Under the pieces are notes generated by a model. That model saw only the letters and a list, made by a program, of their open reading frames with translations. It was not told the origin of the DNA and ran no database searches. Below, piece by piece: positions 7,400 to 14,775 of a DNA stretch of 20,810 nucleotides. The position numbers and the translations under genes were made by a program. The stretch is from JASGDC01 sp047606545 (GTDB taxonomy: Bacteria; Actinomycetota; Actinomycetes; Actinomycetales; Micrococcaceae), in contig JASGEI010000001.1 in the NCBI GenBank assembly GCA_047606545.1, positions 1-20,810 of the forward strand, read 5' to 3'. The stretch's first letter is position 1. The number at the start of each line of letters is the position of its first letter.

Positions 7400-8650
7400 C
7401 TAATATTTCTCAATATTCCAAGGAAGTTTTAAAGTCACTGGACCTGCCGCTTTCCAGTCATCAGCAAAAGCTGCCGCAACCACACGAGCTTGTTCATAAC
7501 CAAAAAACAAAAAGAAACCTGGCATGCGGCCATAACTTTTCATCCCAATAACATAAAAATCTGGTTGTGGATGCGAAACTGCCACTGCACCAGCAAACTC
7601 GACTTCTTTAGGGTGACTAGCAGTTGCTTGCATAAAAGCTAACATTCGATTTGGTGCTTCTACCGCAGCGTCAAAATCTGTGTAGATTTCTTTATGCATA
7701 TCGAGATTAGGGCGAAAACCAGTACCATTTGTAATGACATCTACTACTACTGACTTTTCTCCTTCTGGAGTATCAGCGATAACTTCAATACCTTCAGAAA
7801 GTTCATTAAAGCCGTTGATTGCAAATTGGCTAAGTATCTCAAGCTTTCCTGGTTTTTCAACTAGTTCCCTAATACGCTCACCAATCTTCCAACGTGCAGC
7901 TTTTTTAGATAAATGTCCTCTATTATAAAAATGTTTAACTGATTTACCACGGATAGCCCAGTAAATTTTAGTTTCAGCTTCAGTCTCAGCTAATTCACTC
8001 AATGCCAAAATTGTGTTTGCTGCTGAATAACCATTACCGACGACTAAGACTCGTCTATTAGTAAAACACTTACGTCCACTACCTAAAACATCAGGCAAGG
8101 TGCCCGCCAGATATTTTTCATTTTCAAGTTCTCCAAATGCTGGAATCCCTGAAGCACCTAGTGGATTAGGGGTGTCCCAAGTGCCCGATGCATCGATAAT
8201 ACCTCTTGCTTTAACATCTTTTATGCCTTGTGGGGTTTTGATACGTACGAGGAATGGAGTTTTCTTATCGTTCATCTTTAATTTATCTACTCCCACACGT
8301 GCAACTGTTAGAACTTTGATACCTGTCTTAATATGGGGTGCTAACTCGTCAGTAGCAGCTAATGGCGCTAAATACTCATCTATAAACTCAGCACCAGTAG
8401 GATTACCATTCATATCTGGAATCTTGTAACCATGCTTATCCAGCAGTTTTAATGAAAGTCCATCGACATTTCGTTTCCATGGTGAAAATAACGAAATATG
8501 ACGCCATTGTTCGATAGCTCCAGCTATCTTTTCGTTTTGTTCAAATAATACAAACTTCAAACCACGATCTTGCAGATATGCTGCTGTTGCAAGTCCGATA
8601 GGACCGGCACCAATCACAACTACAGGTAAATCTTGAGAATCTTGGGACAT
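7400..8650 (-). CDS. FAD/NAD(P)-binding flavoprotein (FMO-like oxidoreductase)
   Basis: This 416-residue cytosolic flavoenzyme has two dinucleotide-binding folds: FAD at residues 9-20 (VVVIGAGPIGLA) and NAD(P) near residue 200 (VLVVGNGYSAANT). Conserved blocks such as LFSPWKRNVDGLSLKLL, IIDASGTWDTPNPLGASGIP, NGTGFRPNL and GMKSYGRMPGF identify a large, poorly studied actinobacterial group. That group resembles flavin monooxygenases and is often found near metal- or arsenic-response genes. No ArsR-type regulator or ars gene is present here. The Baeyer-Villiger/FMO fingerprint (FxGxxxHxxxW) is not evident, so a monooxygenase reaction is not assured. The start is the ATG at 8650; a weak GAAAGTGA precedes it, and a better AAGGAG lies too far upstream. 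It is divergent from the EntS-like transporter and may share regulation through the 8694-8720 repeat. Confidence 0.85.
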   Translation of the reverse strand: MSQDSQDLPVVVIGAGPIGLATAAYLQDRGLKFVLFEQNEKIAGAIEQWRHISLFSPWKRNVDGLSLKLLDKHGYKIPDMNGNPTGAEFIDEYLAPLAATDELAPHIKTGIKVLTVARVGVDKLKMNDKKTPFLVRIKTPQGIKDVKARGIIDASGTWDTPNPLGASGIPAFGELENEKYLAGTLPDVLGSGRKCFTNRRVLVVGNGYSAANTILALSELAETEAETKIYWAIRGKSVKHFYNRGHLSKKAARWKIGERIRELVEKPGKLEILSQFAINGFNELSEGIEVIADTPEGEKSVVVDVITNGTGFRPNLDMHKEIYTDFDAAVEAPNRMLAFMQATASHPKEVEFAGAVAVSHPQPDFYVIGMKSYGRMPGFFLFFGYEQARVVAAAFADDWKAAGPVTLKLPWNIEKY

Positions 8651-8693
8651 TTCACTTTCTTACTTATTATTTAAAAACTCCTTATTCAAATAT

Positions 8694-8720
8694 AACTACT
8701 TAAACACAAAAGTAGTAGTT
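8694..8720. repeat. Inverted repeat between divergent flavoprotein and MFS genes
   Basis: AACTACT (8694-8700) and AGTAGTT (8714-8720) form a 7-bp inverted repeat with a 13-bp spacer in the 142-bp divergent gap. The arm spacing, about two helical turns centre to centre, would suit a dimeric regulator. No matching regulator gene is in the window and the repeat is short, so it is only a candidate operator. No DtxR-type iron box was found in this gap. Confidence 0.3.
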
Positions 8721-8792
8721 TGTTGGAATACCATTAAATTTCAAGTTGTCTAGAATAGAGTAAACGGTCTAAAGTTATAGCAGGAGCACAGC

Positions 8793-10088
8793 ATTAAGAA
8801 TTTTTATCAGGTATTAGTAAATACTTTACTTGCTAATGTAACTACCAACTTTCTCTGGTTTGCTTTAATTTTCTGGATTTACCTAGAAACAAAATCTGTA
8901 TTGGCAAATGGAATACTAGGCGGACTTTACTTTGTTTTGGTTTCAATATTTAGTATGCAATTTGGAACCATTGTAGATAAAAATAAGAAACATTCGGTGA
9001 TGGCTTTTGCATCGGTATTCACATTAGTGATGTTTGGCATTGGTGGCATTATTTACTTTTTGTCATTAACTAACTCCAAACTAAGTGTCACTAACCCTAT
9101 GCTTTGGCTCTTTGCAAGCACCTTACTAATTGGTGCCATTGTAGAAAATATGAGAAATATCGCACTTTCTACTACAGTAACTTTGCTAGTCCCTAAAGAT
9201 AAGCGTGCTAATGCCAATGGTTTAGTAGGAACTGTACAAGGTGTAAGTTTTATTATCACTAGTATTTTCAGTGGCTTATCTGTAGGACTTTTAGGCATGA
9301 ACTGGACTATGGTAATTGCATTAGTTCTTACTGCAATATCTGCTATCCATATTTTCTTTGTAAAAATTCCGGAAGACAATATTTATCATGATTCAGAGCT
9401 TGTCAATAAGAAAATCGATATTAGAGGTAGTATTGCAGCAGTTACAGCTATTCCTGGTCTATTTGCACTACTAATATTTAGTACTTTTAATAACTTAATC
9501 GGTGGTGTCTATATGGCCTTACTGGATCCTTATGGTTTAACCGTATTCTCTGTAGAAATTTGGGGTATTGTGTACGGATTAACTGGCACAGGTTTTATTA
9601 TCGGTGGGCTATTAATAGGTAAGTTTGGTCTTGGAAAGCAGCCAGTTAAGACACTACTAACTGCTTGTATTGTCATGGGCATTCTAGGTGGTGTACTCAC
9701 TCTCAGAGAATGGCCCGCGTTATTTATAATTGGAGCCTGGTTGTATACGATTTTAGTTCCAGTTTTAGAAGCTACCGAACAAACTATTATCCAGCGAGTA
9801 GTCCCATATGAACGCCAAGGTAGAGTCTTTGGTTTTGCACAAGCCTTTGAGTCTGCTGCAGCACCAGTAACATCTTTTCTAGTTGCCCCACTTGCTGAAT
9901 TCTTAGTTATTCCATACATGAACTCGGAAGCTGGGCAAGCCCAACTAGGGTGGTTGTTAGGACCTGGTCAAGCTCGTGGTATCGCCTTAGTCTTCCTGAT
10001 TGCTGGCATAATAATTACGACAGCCTCAGCACTTGCATTCAAAACTAAGTCTTATGGTTATTTAAGTAAGTCATACGCAAAGTCATAA
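8793..10088 (+). CDS. EntS-like MFS transporter, likely ATT start codon
   Basis: This is a 431-residue, 12-helix MFS protein of the EntS (enterobactin exporter) type. The in-frame codons from 8793 encode IKNFYQVLVNTLLANVTTNF and then LWFALIFWIYLETKSVLANG, a complete first helix. There is no ATG, GTG or TTG between the upstream stop at 8778 and the TTG at 8901, which would remove helix 1. AGGAG at 8782-8786 lies six bases before ATT 8793, so ATT is the best start. The C-terminal half carries the usual VVPYERQGRVFGFAQAFES segment. The siderophore-interacting protein gene follows at 10141, which together with the Fe-siderophore importer further right supports a siderophore transport or export role. 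That role is inferred from family and context. If ATT is not used, the gene is effectively damaged. Confidence 0.82.
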   Translation: MKNFYQVLVNTLLANVTTNFLWFALIFWIYLETKSVLANGILGGLYFVLVSIFSMQFGTIVDKNKKHSVMAFASVFTLVMFGIGGIIYFLSLTNSKLSVTNPMLWLFASTLLIGAIVENMRNIALSTTVTLLVPKDKRANANGLVGTVQGVSFIITSIFSGLSVGLLGMNWTMVIALVLTAISAIHIFFVKIPEDNIYHDSELVNKKIDIRGSIAAVTAIPGLFALLIFSTFNNLIGGVYMALLDPYGLTVFSVEIWGIVYGLTGTGFIIGGLLIGKFGLGKQPVKTLLTACIVMGILGGVLTLREWPALFIIGAWLYTILVPVLEATEQTIIQRVVPYERQGRVFGFAQAFESAAAPVTSFLVAPLAEFLVIPYMNSEAGQAQLGWLLGPGQARGIALVFLIAGIIITTASALAFKTKSYGYLSKSYAKS

Positions 10089-10140
10089 CGAAAGATTTTA
10101 CTATACTTATTCGGGTACTTTGCGTAGAATTAAAGGTAGT

Positions 10141-10968
10141 ATGAGCTCTCCATTTAAAGCGTTTACCGCAAAATTTCATAGCAAGAAAAAGCTAAGTAGC
10201 TCATTATGCCGCGTAAAATTTACTGGAAACTTTGACAATGTTCACTACTTAGGACTAGATCAGCGCATTAAGCTTATTTTCCCACTTCCTAATTGTGATT
10301 CATTTAAGTTTAATAATAATGAACACTGGTATGAACAATGGAAAAAAGCAGACCATGATACCCGTGGCACTATGCGCACCTACACTATTCGAGAACTTAA
10401 TGAATCAGAGCTTCTAGTTGATTTCGTAATACATCAACCAGCTACTAGCCCCGCAATGCGTTGGCTTGATAGTGTTAGCTCTGATGAAACCATCTCTATC
10501 GTATTACCTTTGAAAGACCAGACAGAGTTCGTCCGTCCTCGCCTATTAGGTGTGGAATGGAATCCTCCAGAAGCTGCAAAAGAATTAGCTCTCTATGCTG
10601 ATTTAACTTCACTGCCAGCAGCCACTCAAATCGTAAAAAGTCACATCGAAAATAATGATGAACGTATCTTAAATATTTATTTACAAGTTCCGCACCCAGA
10701 CGATGCCAAAGAAATCCACAAGCTAATTCATGGACGTAAAGGTATAGGACTTGAGTACTTCTACGAAAATATAGAAAAAGACGATGGCGCAGAAAAAACT
10801 ATTCTCTGGGATGTAACCACCGAAGAATCTAATACACCATTCTATGCTTGGGTAGCGGCAGAACGCTCAGTAGTTAAACAAATCCGCCAGCAATTAAAAC
10901 TCAACTATCTTAAAATAGATGTTTCATGTATGGGCTACTGGCGCAAAGGTGAGTCTAGCTTGGATTAA
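10141..10968 (+). CDS. Siderophore-interacting protein (FAD-binding ferric-siderophore reductase family)
   Basis: This 275-residue cytosolic flavoprotein of the SIP/ViuB family reduces ferric siderophores so that iron is released inside the cell. The FAD-binding RTYT motif is at residues 79-82 (MRTYTIRELNESELLVDFVI). The NAD(P)H-side segment YADLTSLPAATQI replaces the commoner GDETALPAI. The C-terminal AWVAAERSVVKQIRQQLK and CMGYWRKGE are the family end signature. I chose the ATG at 10141 because AAAGG lies four bases upstream and the homology begins just after it; an upstream TTG at 10120 lacks a binding site. It lies 52 bp after the EntS-like gene on the same strand, probably in one operon. 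The degenerate GDET motif is worth noting but seems tolerated in this family. Confidence 0.9.
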   Translation: MSSPFKAFTAKFHSKKKLSSSLCRVKFTGNFDNVHYLGLDQRIKLIFPLPNCDSFKFNNNEHWYEQWKKADHDTRGTMRTYTIRELNESELLVDFVIHQPATSPAMRWLDSVSSDETISIVLPLKDQTEFVRPRLLGVEWNPPEAAKELALYADLTSLPAATQIVKSHIENNDERILNIYLQVPHPDDAKEIHKLIHGRKGIGLEYFYENIEKDDGAEKTILWDVTTEESNTPFYAWVAAERSVVKQIRQQLKLNYLKIDVSCMGYWRKGESSLD

Positions 10969-10990
10969 CTGCAGGGGATAAATCCTTAAG

Positions 10991-11287
10991 TTATCTATAT
11001 TTACGTAAGTATTTAACTACTTGCCGTTCAATCTCATTCTCATCTCGGTATTTCTTCTCAAATAATTTATCTATAACAAGCTCTTTTGCAGCTCTGCCAG
11101 CTTTATAGCCTTTTTCTTTCATAAAAGCTTCAAGCATTTCTAACTCTTGTCCATTTATCTTGAAACTAACGACTTTAGACTTTTGCCCTCCAGAAATCCT
11201 GGAACCACTGTACCCTTTTGGAACACCTTTACTCCAAGTATCTTCTATTTCGTTAATCTCTGCATTTATTCTCTCATTACTATCCAT
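10991..11287 (-). CDS. Antitoxin of a toxin-antitoxin pair, RHH-like
   Basis: This 98-residue, strongly charged cytosolic protein is encoded immediately after the toxin. Its ATG overlaps the toxin stop by one base (TAATG), and AGGAGGTGTG just upstream inside the toxin gene gives strong, coupled translation. The middle (KSKVVSFKINGQELEMLEAF, then a helix with GRAAKELVIDKL) looks like a beta-strand followed by two helices, as in ribbon-helix-helix DNA-binding antitoxins. The N-terminal 35 residues, rich in Gly/Ser (SKGVPKGYSGSRISGG), are probably disordered and could wrap the toxin. It likely represses the operon through the inverted repeat at 11577-11614. The family name is uncertain; the antitoxin role rests on gene pairing and fold impression. 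It ends 22 bp from the convergent siderophore-interacting gene. Confidence 0.65.
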   Translation of the reverse strand: MDSNERINAEINEIEDTWSKGVPKGYSGSRISGGQKSKVVSFKINGQELEMLEAFMKEKGYKAGRAAKELVIDKLFEKKYRDENEIERQVVKYLRKYR

Positions 11288-11565
11288 TACACACCTCCTG
11301 GATTATTATATTGATTCACTAAGCTTTTGTTACTAACTGGGTAGGCAGTTTTAATTAAGTTACTACTAATGTCTGCAATAACTATGACCAAATGCTCTAG
11401 ATTATCACTCCATCCAATAACTGAATATTGTTGGCCTGTCCTACTTTTTGGATGTGGAACGAGCACAACTCTGTCAGGATCAGATAAAGTCTCCCATAAG
11501 ATTTCTTTAGTAATCTCTGGATGTCTTTGACTGATATGTTTCCAATAGTCATGAGTTAATTTCAT
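11287..11565 (-). CDS. Putative BECR/RelE-fold nuclease toxin
   Basis: This 92-residue protein starts MKLTHDYWKHISQRHPEI and continues with TLSDPDRVVLVPHPKSRTG, a sheet-rich stretch (QYSVIGWSDNLEHLVIVIAD) and LIKTAYPVS. The pattern W-x-H-I-x-x-RHPE, a helix, then DPDxV and strands ending in K-T-A-Y-P matches small toxins of the Barnase-EndoU-ColicinE5-RelE-like nuclease group, in which an N-terminal His/Arg and a late Lys/Thr/Tyr form the active site. The likely target is RNA. The toxin gene precedes the antitoxin, opposite to the commoner order. The ATG has no properly spaced ribosome binding site (AAGGA abuts it), and the predicted promoter would start transcription at or near the ATG, so the mRNA may be leaderless. 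Nuclease assignment is inferred from motif pattern only. Confidence 0.6.
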   Translation of the reverse strand: MKLTHDYWKHISQRHPEITKEILWETLSDPDRVVLVPHPKSRTGQQYSVIGWSDNLEHLVIVIADISSNLIKTAYPVSNKSLVNQYNNPGGV

Positions 11566-11573
11566 TCCTTAAC

Positions 11574-11614
11574 ACTATAACAAAAAGTATTACTATGGTA
11601 ATACTTTTTGTTAT
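11574..11614 (-). promoter_or_regulatory. Toxin-antitoxin promoter inside a perfect 17-bp inverted repeat
   Basis: The arms 11577-11593 and 11598-11614 are perfect 17-bp complements around a 4-nt centre. On the minus strand a -35-like TTACCA (11601-11596) and a -10 TATAGT (11579-11574) are separated by 16 bp, so the repeat covers the whole promoter. The -10 ends eight bases before the toxin ATG, which predicts a leaderless or nearly leaderless transcript. The simplest reading is an operator for autorepression by the ribbon-helix-helix-like antitoxin. A cruciform or terminator role is possible but less likely, given its position upstream of the genes. Confidence 0.65.
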
Positions 11615-11730
11615 CTTTGTATAGCCACTACAATTTAATCTTTACAGAATTAACATAATAAAAACATTGATACTATGCGGAAAAACAGAAGTAATGTTAA
11701 AAATATTCTTTTTTCTTAACAAGACTGTCA

Positions 11731-11757
11731 AGTGATGTACGTCATCTTAACATCACT
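11731..11757. repeat. 8-bp inverted repeat between the TA pair and the Fic gene
   Basis: AGTGATGT (11731-11738) and ACATCACT (11750-11757) pair perfectly around 11 nt. It lies just downstream of the broken Fic gene and just before the left direct repeat. The plus strand has TTTT after it, but no plus-strand gene ends here, so it may be a weak Fic-side terminator or an operator. The rest of 11615-11730 is AT-rich with no recognisable feature. Confidence 0.35.
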
Positions 11758-11761
11758 CAAG

Positions 11762-11795
11762 TTTTACCGCTAAAATAAGCCAAACTTAATTAAAA
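11762..11795. repeat. 34-bp direct repeat, left copy
   Basis: This 34-bp sequence matches 13015-13048 at 33 of 34 positions (G versus A at the eighth base) in the same orientation. Its core is CTAAAATAAGCCAAACTTAA. It supplies the last codons and TAA stop of the Fic gene, while the other copy supplies the stop of the iron-ABC ATPase gene. The two copies start 1253 bp apart and bracket the Fic locus exactly. Confidence 0.85.
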
Positions 11796-12876
11796 TTTTG
11801 CCTTAAAGCATCCATAAATCTTGTATTAATATAAATTTTCTTTCTACCTACAGTAATGGTTTCCAAAAAGTCGTTTTCTACCAATTCATTTAAATACCTA
11901 GAAGCAGTTTGCCTTGTACCAATACCAGCATCAGTTAAATCATTAGTGCGACAATATGGAAATTCAAAAAGAATATCAAGTAATTCTTTACTATATATTT
12001 TTGGTAACTTTTCCTGAATTTCTATACCCATTTCAATTTGGATATTTCTAACTTCCTTAATCCTATTTAAAGTCCTCTGAGCTTGTTTGTGCACTCCCTT
12101 GAGCATGAATATAATCCATTCTTCCCATGCTGCTTCACTAGTAACTTTATTTAATAGCCTATAGTACTCTTGCTTGTTTTCTATTATGTACTGAGACAAA
12201 TATAGTAGCGGAGATGTTAGTAATCCTTTTTCAATTAGAATTAACACATTTATGATACGACCTGTACGCCCATTACCGTCCTCAAAAGGATGGATAGCTT
12301 CAAACTGATAATGGCAAATTGCCATCACAATTAATGGGTGTAAAGTATCATTCAGATGTAAAAAATTCTCCCAATTGTTTAGCTTTTCATAAATTACTTT
12401 TTCTCCTTCAGGTGGAGAATAAATAATCTTCTTTGTGACAGGGTTACCAATCCTAGTTCCTGGAATTTTTCGGTAACTTGTTTTAATCCCACGAAGAATA
12501 GTACATATTTCAGTTGTAAGTTTGGCTGTAAGTGGTCTATCAAGAATAGAATTGAATCCATATCCAAGAGCTTCACGATAACGTAAAGTTTCTTTAGTTT
12601 GTAAAGTATCATCTTGACCATCAAGTGCAAGAGACCTGAATAATTCATCTGTAGTAGTAACAATATTTTCAATCTCACTACTTGCTTGAGCTTCAAGCAA
12701 TGGTATAGCGTTAATTAATACTCCACGGTTAGGATAAGCTTAGAACCTTCTTCAAGTGCAGCAAGACTAGAACTAGCTTCTACAAGTGCAAGTAAAATTT
12801 CTTTACTTTGCAAATCAATATTCTTCGGCGGTAATATTGGTAAATCCTGATAAGGTGCTTCTGGATTAAAACTCAT
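11786..12876 (-). pseudogene. Fic-domain AMP-transferase, one-base frameshift
   Basis: The gene would encode about 363 residues. ATG 12876 opens a 53-residue frame (MSFNPEAPYQDLPILPPKNI, then ...ALEEGSKLI) that stops at 12715. The homologous sequence resumes one base out of frame near 12728 as PNRGVLINAIPLLEAQASSE (its first Pro assumes one restored base) and continues to the end. One base restored in ATCCTAACC at about 12724-12732 would give an intact protein. The core carries HPFEDGNGRTGR, the full Fic catalytic motif (His, Asp/Glu, Asn, Arg) that transfers AMP to target proteins. The inhibitory helix motif SSEIEN (S-x-x-x-E-N) sits in the N-terminal part, marking an autoinhibited class II Fic. 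A C-terminal winged-helix segment (RTNDLTDAGIGTRQTASRYL) is present. The 304-residue remainder could be translated only from an internal TTG at 12700. The stop codon lies in the left 34-bp repeat. Confidence 0.85.
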
Positions 12877-13014
12877 AAAAGTAATTCTAACTTATTACTA
12901 ATTTAATAAAAAATAAAACCTTGATATTCCAACGAATAATATAGCTATTGTACAAAATATAACATTTTTTTAACAATAAAATACTCTATGTATCACAAAT
13001 GTACAATAGGCTAT

Positions 13015-13048
13015 TTTTACCACTAAAATAAGCCAAACTTAATTAAAA
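13015..13048. repeat. 34-bp direct repeat, right copy
   Basis: This is the second copy of the repeat at 11762-11795. It overlaps the final codon and stop of the ABC ATPase gene (13043-13048) and extends into its 3' flank. The position at a gene end, with a copy on the far side of one acquired-looking gene, resembles a duplicated insertion target or recombination scar. No integrase or transposase is present. The 138 bp between the Fic start and this repeat are AT-rich and presumably hold the Fic promoter. Confidence 0.85.
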
Positions 13049-13816
13049 AGGCACTACCATTGGAGTACTTTGAATCGGGTCTTTGATTACCTTAGCTTCT
13101 AGATCAAAAACATCTTTTAACATCTCTGGAGTTGCTACTTCATCTGCAGTACCCTGGTTATAGACTTTCCCATTACTCATCACAATTACATGGTCTGCAA
13201 ACCGCAGTGCAAAGTTAAGTTCATGAATTACCATAATGACGGTAATACCATGTTTTTCATTGAGGTCTTTAACAACATTGAGGATATCTAACTGATGTTT
13301 AATATCAAGGAAACTAGTTGGTTCATCAAGAAGTAAAATATCAGCTTCTTGGGCAAGTGCCATTGCCACCCAAACTCGTTGCTGTTGCCCACCAGATAGT
13401 TCTTGTAATGGACGCTTGGCAATCTTTAAAGTGTCAGTTTTTTCCAGGGCTTCATTAACTACTTTTTCATCGGCTTCGCTAAATTGCTGGTACCACTTCT
13501 GATGTGGAAAGCGACCTCGTGCTACCAAATCCCAAACAGTTATACCTTCTGGAGCTTGTGGATGCTGTGGTAACATTCCTAATATTTGAGCACGTTCTTT
13601 ACCAGGTATTGTACCCAGTGCTTTACCATCGAGGAATACTTCACCACTCATTGGCTTATTAGCATGAATCAAACCAGATAAAAGTGTAGATTTTCCCGAA
13701 GCATTAGCACCGATAAGCATATTAATTTTACCGTCATGAAAGTCAATAGAAACCTTATCAACTACTAGCTTTTCACCATAGCCTAAACTCAAATTCTTCG
13801 CTTGCAATCGTGTCAT
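13043..13816 (-). CDS. Fe-siderophore ABC transporter ATPase (FecE/FepC type)
   Basis: This 257-residue cytosolic ATPase drives ferric-siderophore uptake through the two permeases encoded just upstream. Walker A is GANASGKST (residues 36-44), the signature is LSGGQQQRVWVAMALAQ, and Walker B is ILLLDEPTSFLDIKHQLDIL, the FecE/FepC form with the D-loop. A switch histidine follows in VIMVIHELNFALRFADHVI. Length is normal. Its ATG overlaps the permease stop as ATGA (13813-13816), so translation is coupled. It is the last gene of the iron-box-controlled operon. Its stop lies in the right copy of the 34-bp repeat, so its natural downstream sequence may have been changed by the Fic insertion. Confidence 0.95.
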   Translation of the reverse strand: MTRLQAKNLSLGYGEKLVVDKVSIDFHDGKINMLIGANASGKSTLLSGLIHANKPMSGEVFLDGKALGTIPGKERAQILGMLPQHPQAPEGITVWDLVARGRFPHQKWYQQFSEADEKVVNEALEKTDTLKIAKRPLQELSGGQQQRVWVAMALAQEADILLLDEPTSFLDIKHQLDILNVVKDLNEKHGITVIMVIHELNFALRFADHVIVMSNGKVYNQGTADEVATPEMLKDVFDLEAKVIKDPIQSTPMVVPF

Positions 13817-14775
13817 TTAGTGCTCTCTTCGACTGTTAATTTCTGGCGTTGCTGCAGTAAGAACCATAGTAAGTAAACTGCACCTAATATGCCAGTTATT
13901 GCGCCTACTGGGAATTTCTGTCCTGGCACAATATGTTGAGCAATAATATCAGCAACCAGCATAAACAATACTCCAGTAAGCGCAGTACTAAGTAAACGCA
14001 ACTTTGCTGCTGGAACTAGGATTCTAGCTAACTGCGGACTTAAGAACGCGACAAACATCACTGGACCAGTTATTGCAGTAGCACTTGCAGCTAAAACCAC
14101 TGCAATGCCAAGCATGATACCGCGATACTTAATAGGGTTAACACCTAAACTTTGTGCTGAATATTCTGCTAACTCCAGCACACCCAAAGTTTTATTTAAA
14201 TATGCCAAAGCTCCAATGCAAAGCAGTAAAATGACAAACAACAGGATATTCGTATCCCAACTAGCTGAGTTTAAACTACCTGATAACCACTGCATGCTCT
14301 GCTGTGCTTGATTGATAGGCAAAATGCTAATAATATAAGCAACCACACTAGTTGATAAAGTAGCCAGTGCTATACCTATTAAGACTAATCTTGAAGTAAA
14401 AGTAGCACCACGCATAGGTTTGGCGTAGTGCAGTGCAATTGCACAAACCACAGCTGCACCAATCACTGCGCCAATACTCAAAGATACTCCTGCAACTCCC
14501 ACAATCATAAAAGTTACTAAAGCCCCTGCACTAGCACCAGCATTGATACCGACAATATCTGGGCTCGCTAATGGGTTTTTGAAGGTTAACTGGAATAAAA
14601 ACCCTGATAGCGCATAGGCAATACCAAGCAAGCAAGCAAGGAAAATCCTGGGAAAAGTAAATAACTTTAAAATAAAAACAGAAGTACCACCATCATTAAA
14701 GAAAATCTCAATAAGCAGTAAAACTACTATTATTACTGCAATAATACCTAGTCGGGTTACTTCCGTTTTTTTCAC
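13813..14775 (-). CDS. Fe-siderophore ABC permease (FecCD family, second subunit)
   Basis: This 320-residue inner-membrane permease belongs to the FecCD/BtuC family. It has the expected series of hydrophobic helices and the conserved family blocks NPLASPDIVGINAGASAGAL (residues about 68-87), LVLIGIALATLSTSVVAYI, GPVMFVAFLSPQLARILV (the cytoplasmic loop that contacts the ATPase) and PVGAITGILGAVYLLWFLLQQ. It pairs with the next permease as a heterodimer channel. Both ends overlap neighbours by four bases (ATGA), showing a tightly coupled operon. The protein is slightly short of the usual 330-350 residues, but no block is missing. The exact siderophore cannot be read from the permease. Confidence 0.93.
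   Translation of the reverse strand: MKKTEVTRLGIIAVIIVVLLLIEIFFNDGGTSVFILKLFTFPRIFLACLLGIAYALSGFLFQLTFKNPLASPDIVGINAGASAGALVTFMIVGVAGVSLSIGAVIGAAVVCAIALHYAKPMRGATFTSRLVLIGIALATLSTSVVAYIISILPINQAQQSMQWLSGSLNSASWDTNILLFVILLLCIGALAYLNKTLGVLELAEYSAQSLGVNPIKYRGIMLGIAVVLAASATAITGPVMFVAFLSPQLARILVPAAKLRLLSTALTGVLFMLVADIIAQHIVPGQKFPVGAITGILGAVYLLWFLLQQRQKLTVEESTK

Noticed and set aside
7360..7551. Plus-strand frame overlapping the flavoprotein 3' end.
   Set aside because: It is antisense to a well-supported coding region and its composition is that of a shadow frame.
8651..8792. Possible iron box in the flavoprotein/EntS-like divergent promoter.
   Set aside because: No sequence comes near TTAGGTTAGCCTAACCTAA. 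Only a short AACTACT/AGTAGTT repeat is present.
8901..8903. TTG at 8901 as start of the EntS-like transporter.
   Set aside because: It would remove the whole first helix encoded in frame upstream, and has no binding site. The AGGAG at 8782 points to ATT 8793.
10120..10140. TTG at 10120 as start of the siderophore-interacting protein.
   Set aside because: The ATG at 10141 has AAAGG at usable spacing and the family homology starts after it.
11577..11614. The 17-bp palindrome as a rho-independent terminator.
   Set aside because: It lies upstream of the toxin gene, is AT-rich with a centred promoter, and no gene ends into it closely on either strand; an operator fits better.
12394..12696. 100-codon minus-strand frame inside the Fic gene.
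   Set aside because: It is in the wrong frame relative to the Fic motifs and gives a Leu/Lys-rich nonsense protein.
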